NCBI GenBank assembly: GCA_017935485.1
Contig: JAGBHO010000049.1
Coordinates: forward strand, 1 to 44,107
Origin: Alphaproteobacteria bacterium
GTDB lineage: Bacteria; Pseudomonadota; Alphaproteobacteria; RF32; CAG-239
Length of the DNA: 44,107 nt
Reading direction: 5' to 3'
The notes beneath the pieces were generated by a model, which made no database searches, was not told where the DNA came from, and saw only the letters and a program-made list of their open reading frames with translations. Both the position numbers and the translations under genes were made by a program. Positions 40,276 through 44,107 of this stretch are shown piece after piece. The first letter of the stretch is position 1. Every line of letters begins with the position of its first letter.

Positions 40276-42018
40276 ATGGCAGAAGAAAATAAAGACCAAT
40301 ATGTTGTTTTAGCACGGAAATACCGCCCGCAGAGTTTTGACGACCTGCTCGGGCAGGATGCGTTGGTGCAAACCTTGACCAATGCTATTCAAAACAACCG
40401 TTTGCATCATGCCTATATGCTGACCGGCATTCGCGGCGTGGGAAAAACCACAACGGCGAGAATCATTGCCAAAGCTTTGAATTGTACAGGTCCGGACGGT
40501 AACGGCGGCCCGACGGTTCATCCCTGCGGCGTGTGCGAAAACTGCAAAGCCATTGCCGCTGACCGGCATATTGACGTTATGGAGCTTGACGCGGCTTCAC
40601 GCACCGGTGTGGACGACATTCGCGAAATTCTTGACGGCGTCCGCTACAAGCCGACCAATGCCCGCTACAAAATATATATCATCGACGAAGTTCATATGCT
40701 CTCCAAAAATGCTTTCAACGCCTTGTTGAAGACTTTGGAAGAGCCGCCGGCGCATGTTAAGTTTATTTTTGCCACGACCGAAATCAGAAAAGTTCCGGTG
40801 ACCGTGCTTTCCCGCTGCCAGCGCTTTGATTTGCAGCGCTTGACGATTGATACGTTATTTAACCACTTTAAAAACATCATCAACAAAGAAGGTTTGCAGG
40901 CGGAAGACGAAGCCCTGAAAATCATTGCCAAGGCAGCCGACGGTTCCTGCCGCGACGGGCTGTCACTGCTTGATCAGGCGATTTCACTCAGTGCCGGCGG
41001 TATAGTCAAGACCGATATTGTCAAAAACATGATCGGTTTGGCTGACAGAAATCAGACTTTTGAGCTTTTTGAACATTTGGCCGAAGGCAAAACCGAAGAT
41101 ATGCTCGCCAATTTGCAGGAACAATACCGCAACGGCGCCAATCCGGTTACAATTTTGCAGGATTTGGTCAACATTACCCATATGATTGCCAAAACAAAGA
41201 TTATTCCGGCGTCATTAAACGGTTCAGACCTTTCAGAAAGCGAAAAAGGCCTTTGCACCAAGCTGGGTCCGAAAATTCCGATTGCCGTATTGTCAAAAAT
41301 CTGGCAAATGCTGCTGAAAGGCATTGCCGAGCTGGCGGTCGCACCGGTACAAATTGACGCCGTGGAAATGATCTTAATCAGAATTGCCTATGCCGCGGCT
41401 TTGCCGACGCCGTACGAGCTTTTGAACGACGTAAAAAAAAACTCTAGCCTAGCCGCACCGCTTATCATACCGGAAAAAAAAAGTGCTGACGACATCTTAA
41501 AGGCCGTCGGCAGCGGAAAAAAAATAAGCCCTTTGCAAAATGAAGCCCAGTCCGCCGAAACCAGCGGAAATTTTCTGACGTTCAACACGCCGGAAAGTCT
41601 GGTCGATTATCTGGAAAACAACAAAAAAATGCTGCTTTCCTACAGTCTGAAAAATGACGTTTCCATCAGCGAATTCCGCGACGGTTACATCAAAATGATT
41701 CTGGACAAGAAAGCCGACACCGACTTTATTATGGCTTTGCATAAAACGCTGCTGGAAATTACCGGCAAGCAATGGAAAATTGATTCCCAGCACGGAGAGT
41801 TGGGAATGACTTTGGCTGCAAAGGAACGCGCCAAGGACGAAGAAGCCAAAAAAGACATTATGGAATATCCTCTGGTCAAGGCAATTATGGCGGAATTTAA
41901 AGGCGCCAGAATTGAAACGATGACCAGAAACATTATAGAAGAAGAACAAAATTCGCTGCTGAACAGTTTTGACGACGAGTTTGGCGAAAGTGAAATTTAT
42001 ACCACAGACGAGGAGTAA
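40276..42018 (+). CDS. dnaX: DNA polymerase III subunits tau/gamma
   Basis: 580 residues. AAA+ clamp-loader ATPase: Walker A GIRGVGKT (51-58), zinc Cys70, 84, 87 and 90, DEVH (137-140) and SRC (179-181). The clamp loader opens the beta clamp and ties the polymerases together. The ATG at 40276 (or GTG at 40270) has no visible RBS and follows the SRP terminator by 13 bases. At the domain III/IV border (residues 386-416) three A8-A9 runs could make a shorter gamma form. ybaB follows after 8 bases. Confidence 0.95.
   Translation: MAEENKDQYVVLARKYRPQSFDDLLGQDALVQTLTNAIQNNRLHHAYMLTGIRGVGKTTTARIIAKALNCTGPDGNGGPTVHPCGVCENCKAIAADRHIDVMELDAASRTGVDDIREILDGVRYKPTNARYKIYIIDEVHMLSKNAFNALLKTLEEPPAHVKFIFATTEIRKVPVTVLSRCQRFDLQRLTIDTLFNHFKNIINKEGLQAEDEALKIIAKAADGSCRDGLSLLDQAISLSAGGIVKTDIVKNMIGLADRNQTFELFEHLAEGKTEDMLANLQEQYRNGANPVTILQDLVNITHMIAKTKIIPASLNGSDLSESEKGLCTKLGPKIPIAVLSKIWQMLLKGIAELAVAPVQIDAVEMILIRIAYAAALPTPYELLNDVKKNSSLAAPLIIPEKKSADDILKAVGSGKKISPLQNEAQSAETSGNFLTFNTPESLVDYLENNKKMLLSYSLKNDVSISEFRDGYIKMILDKKADTDFIMALHKTLLEITGKQWKIDSQHGELGMTLAAKERAKDEEAKKDIMEYPLVKAIMAEFKGARIETMTRNIIEEEQNSLLNSFDDEFGESEIYTTDEE
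41433..41524 (+). other. Cluster of three poly-A slippage sites in dnaX
   Basis: A9 at 41433-41441, A9 at 41474-41482 and A8 at 41517-41524. At the first, the -1 frame stops at 41445 (TAG) and the +1 frame at 41450 (TAG). At the second, the -1 frame stops with TGA two codons on. At the third, the +1 frame stops at 41525 (TAA). Slippage at the first would give a protein of about 390 residues, similar to gamma. Confidence 0.55.
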
Positions 42019-42026
42019 CAAAAACA

Positions 42027-42347
42027 ATGATGAATATTCAGGGAATCATGAAACAGGCGCAGGCCATGCAGAAAAAAATGGAAGAGATGCAGGAAAAACT
42101 GGCGCAGGAAGAATGTGAAGGCACAGCTGGCGGCGGTATGGTCAAAATTACGCTGAACGGCAAGTTTGACATGAAGAAAATCATTATTGACAAATCTCTG
42201 GTTAATCCGGAAGAAACAGACATTTTGGAAGATTTGATTACGGCGGCTTACAACGATGCCAAAAACAAAGTTGACGCCAATATGCAAAAAGGCGTTTCCG
42301 ACGTGACCGGAGGCCTGAATCTCGGCGGACTGAAGCTGCCGTTCTAG
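42027..42347 (+). CDS. ybaB: YbaB/EbfC family nucleoid-associated protein
   Basis: 106 residues: helical start MNIQGIMKQAQAMQKKMEEM, then a GGGMVKITLNGKFDMKKI strand pair and the closing GGLNLGGLKLPF, all family marks. It binds DNA as a dimer. GAGG precedes tandem ATG codons; either may be used. It sits between dnaX and recR as in most bacteria. Confidence 0.94.
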   Translation: MMNIQGIMKQAQAMQKKMEEMQEKLAQEECEGTAGGGMVKITLNGKFDMKKIIIDKSLVNPEETDILEDLITAAYNDAKNKVDANMQKGVSDVTGGLNLGGLKLPF

Positions 42348-42357
42348 GAGAGTTTTT

Positions 42358-42954
42358 GTGGCCGGACAAGATATTGAAAAACTGGTAAAACTGGTTTCAA
42401 AGCTGCCGTCTTTGGGGACACGTTCCGCCCGACGGATTGTTTTGCAGCTGCTCAAAAAGAAAGAAACGCTGTTTCTGCCGCTGATTGAGGCAATGCAGCA
42501 GGTGGCGGAAAATATCAAAACCTGCGAAATCTGCGGCAATTACGATACCACCTCGCCCTGCTCCGTTTGTGCCTCGCAGGTACGGGAAAATCATATTTTG
42601 TGCGTGGTACAGGATGTGGCCGATTTATGGGCGATGGAGAGGGTTTCCTTTTTCAAAGGCAAGTACCATGTTTTGGGCGGCATTCTTTCGGCTATCGACG
42701 GCATAACGCCCGAGGATCTGAATATTGAGCCGATGCTTAAGCGAATTGACGACGAGGGTATCAGAGAAATTATTTTAGCGCTGCCGGCAACGGTTGACGG
42801 GCAGATTACCGCAAATTACATTAATTCCCGTCTGAAAAACCGTGAAGACATTAAGGTTTCAACGCTGGCACAGGGAATTCCGATGGGCGCCGAGCTTGAT
42901 TATATGGATGAGGGAACAATTCAGCTGGCGCTTAATGCCCGCAAACTTTTGTAA
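42358..42954 (+). CDS. recR: Recombination protein RecR
   Basis: 198 residues, GTG start with AGGAG 7 bases upstream. Helix-hairpin-helix (LPSLGTRSARRIV), C4 zinc finger (CEICG..CSVCAS, starting near residue 59) and a Toprim domain (VVQDVADLWAMER). RecR works with RecO (and RecF) to load RecA at gaps. Last of the dnaX-ybaB-recR group. Confidence 0.96.
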   Translation: MAGQDIEKLVKLVSKLPSLGTRSARRIVLQLLKKKETLFLPLIEAMQQVAENIKTCEICGNYDTTSPCSVCASQVRENHILCVVQDVADLWAMERVSFFKGKYHVLGGILSAIDGITPEDLNIEPMLKRIDDEGIREIILALPATVDGQITANYINSRLKNREDIKVSTLAQGIPMGAELDYMDEGTIQLALNARKLL

Positions 42955-42963
42955 AAGGATTTT

Positions 42964-43452
42964 ATGATGAAAAACAAATTCGGTTATGTTCTGGCTTCTT
43001 ATTTCGGTGTGGGATTTTTTCCGTTTGCTTCCGGTACGGCCGGTTCTCTGATGACGCTGCCGCTGGTTATGCTGGCCGGATATTACGGCGGAACGGCCGG
43101 AATTCTGACTGCGGCAGTATTAGTTTTCGGTATTGGCGTCTGGGCAACAAACGAGGTTTTGAAGACTTCAGAAAACAAAGATCCGTCACTGGTGGTTATT
43201 GACGAGACAGCCGGTCAGCTCATGACTTTTGCTTTGGTCGGAAATCTGCTTTATCAGAGTTTTGACAAGTGGTATTTGTATATTATCGGTTTTGTCGCTT
43301 TTCGTTTTTTCGACATTATCAAAATGGGGCCGGTCAGATGGGCGGATTCCAAGCTGCATAATGCCTGGGGCGTTATGCTTGATGATGTTTTCGCCGGAAT
43401 ATTCGCGGCAGTCCTGTTGTTGGGAATCGAGAAATATTTTATGGCATTTTAA
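42964..43452 (+). CDS. pgpA: Phosphatidylglycerophosphatase A
   Basis: 162 residues of the PgpA family with FPFASGTAGSL near the N-terminus, VIDETAGQ and LDDVFAGIFAA; four hydrophobic segments place it in the inner membrane. It removes phosphate from phosphatidylglycerol phosphate to give phosphatidylglycerol. AAAGGA precedes tandem ATG codons. A terminator follows. Confidence 0.92.
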   Translation: MMKNKFGYVLASYFGVGFFPFASGTAGSLMTLPLVMLAGYYGGTAGILTAAVLVFGIGVWATNEVLKTSENKDPSLVVIDETAGQLMTFALVGNLLYQSFDKWYLYIIGFVAFRFFDIIKMGPVRWADSKLHNAWGVMLDDVFAGIFAAVLLLGIEKYFMAF

Positions 43453-43461
43453 TGAGAGAAT

Positions 43462-43487
43462 AAGGGGAATTCGTTTTCCCCTTTTTT
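43462..43487 (+). terminator. Intrinsic terminator after pgpA
   Basis: AAGGGGAA, 6-base loop, TTCCCCTT plus T run, ending the dnaX-ybaB-recR-pgpA unit. Confidence 0.9.
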
Positions 43488-43544
43488 ATTCCCCTAATTT
43501 TTGTTTTTCTTTTTCTCCTTATTCATATTTTTTTATTTAACTTT

Positions 43545-44107
43545 CTCTCCCTCTGATGCACTCTTTTTATTTTCTCATCAGGGGATGTTTAGTCCTTCCC
43601 TCTCCTTCCCTCTTTCCGTCCCTGTTTATTTTCCGCTCCCTTTCTTTTCCACTCACGCTCTCCCTCCGCCACTCGCTCTCTTTTTCCGGCGTTTTTCTTT
43701 TTTAATTTTCAGGTTTTGGTTTCTTCATAGAGTTGGTATTTTCTTTTCGCTACTTTTGTCATGCTACAAAAGTAGCACAAAAAAGCTAGCCCACTCTCGC
43801 TTTCTAGGCTTTCAAGAAAAAGTTAAGGTCGCTACGCTCTACTGCATTGTACTTCAATTTTACCTCTTTTTCTTAAAAGCCAAGAAGTTGCTCGCGAAGG
43901 ACATTTCAACTCTCCCCGACCCCCTCTTATCAAAGAGGGGGAGTAAAGGTGCTTCATTTGGGGTTGTCGCAAAGGGCACCCCAAACCGTGCCGGACGAGG
44001 GAGAGGGCTTTGAAGAAGATATACTGTCATTCTGAACGGAGTGAAGAATCCAGTTGGTTAATAATGCTATATGATTTGACTGGATCCTTCGCTTTGCTCA
44101 GGATGAC
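43545..44107. repeat. Composite multi-hairpin interspersed repeat, second full copy
   Basis: About 560 bases matching 18276-18951 in element order, with a shorter pyrimidine tract. Hairpin CTGATG/CATCAG (43553-43581); hairpin I (43749-43759/43766-43776); hairpin II (43807-43822/43866-43881); hairpin III around 43913-43942; hairpin IV (TTTGGGGT/ACCCCAAA, about 43959-43986); dyad from 44025, missing only its last base at the window end. No gene is seen from 43453 to the end. Confidence 0.85.

Overview
The window looks like one contig from an uncultured, fairly AT-rich alphaproteobacterium, perhaps of a host-associated lineage. The evidence is gene content and order: ELM1-family protein, IalB next to rlmN, lolA-xthA, a mannose-family PTS EIIA next to HPr, gpmI-envC-ctpA-yibQ-rppH, and lpoA/rsmI/yraN followed by ffs-dnaX-ybaB-recR. 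Both ends lie inside the same interspersed repeat family, which suggests that assembly stopped at repeats. I see no tRNA, rRNA, transposase, CRISPR array or prophage.

Layout. 1-796: tail of a composite repeat, a small helix-turn-helix-like gene (minus strand) and its structured leader RNA. 797-4783: ELM1-like protein, small exported proteins, a CbpA-type J protein, gpt and a TlpA-like thioredoxin. 4877-7922: small lipoprotein and a vWA / PP2C / kinase triad of the TerY-P (YegL-YegK-YegI) type. 8041-13630: nitronate monooxygenase-like protein, nadE, porin plus response regulator, xthA and lolA. 13779-18174 (minus): a 43-residue CGC-tailed peptide, a secreted protein with an HExxH motif, an HD hydrolase, an orphan adenine methyltransferase, HPr, EIIA and an unknown partner. 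18276-19600: second copy of the composite repeat plus helix-turn-helix gene plus leader RNA. 19602-29711: rlmN, ialB, cca, a small secreted peptide, gyrB, a membrane protein, an orphan VirB2-like pilin, polA and an RHH protein. 29801-43452: cell envelope and replication housekeeping (class A PBP, gpmI, envC, ctpA, yibQ, rppH, yraN, rsmI, lpoA, SRP RNA, dnaX, ybaB, recR, pgpA). 43545-44107: third copy of the composite repeat, cut by the window end.

The most unusual content is a repeated module seen twice (1-769 and 18276-19591). In the minus direction it has a promoter, a folded RNA of about 160 nt with compensatory and wobble changes between copies, an intrinsic terminator placed just before a ribosome binding site, a small diverged helix-turn-helix-like protein, a terminator, and then a long multi-hairpin repeat. 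The long repeat also shows compensatory changes in its stems between copies. I do not recognise either element as a described family. Other points of interest are three A8-A9 runs in dnaX where either frameshift soon ends translation near the tau/gamma boundary, the HExxH protein, the orphan pilin with its own strong promoter, and a TlpA/lipoprotein pair that looks like a locus that lost argH and lysA.

All family calls come from reading the sequence by eye. No alignment, folding or database search was run.
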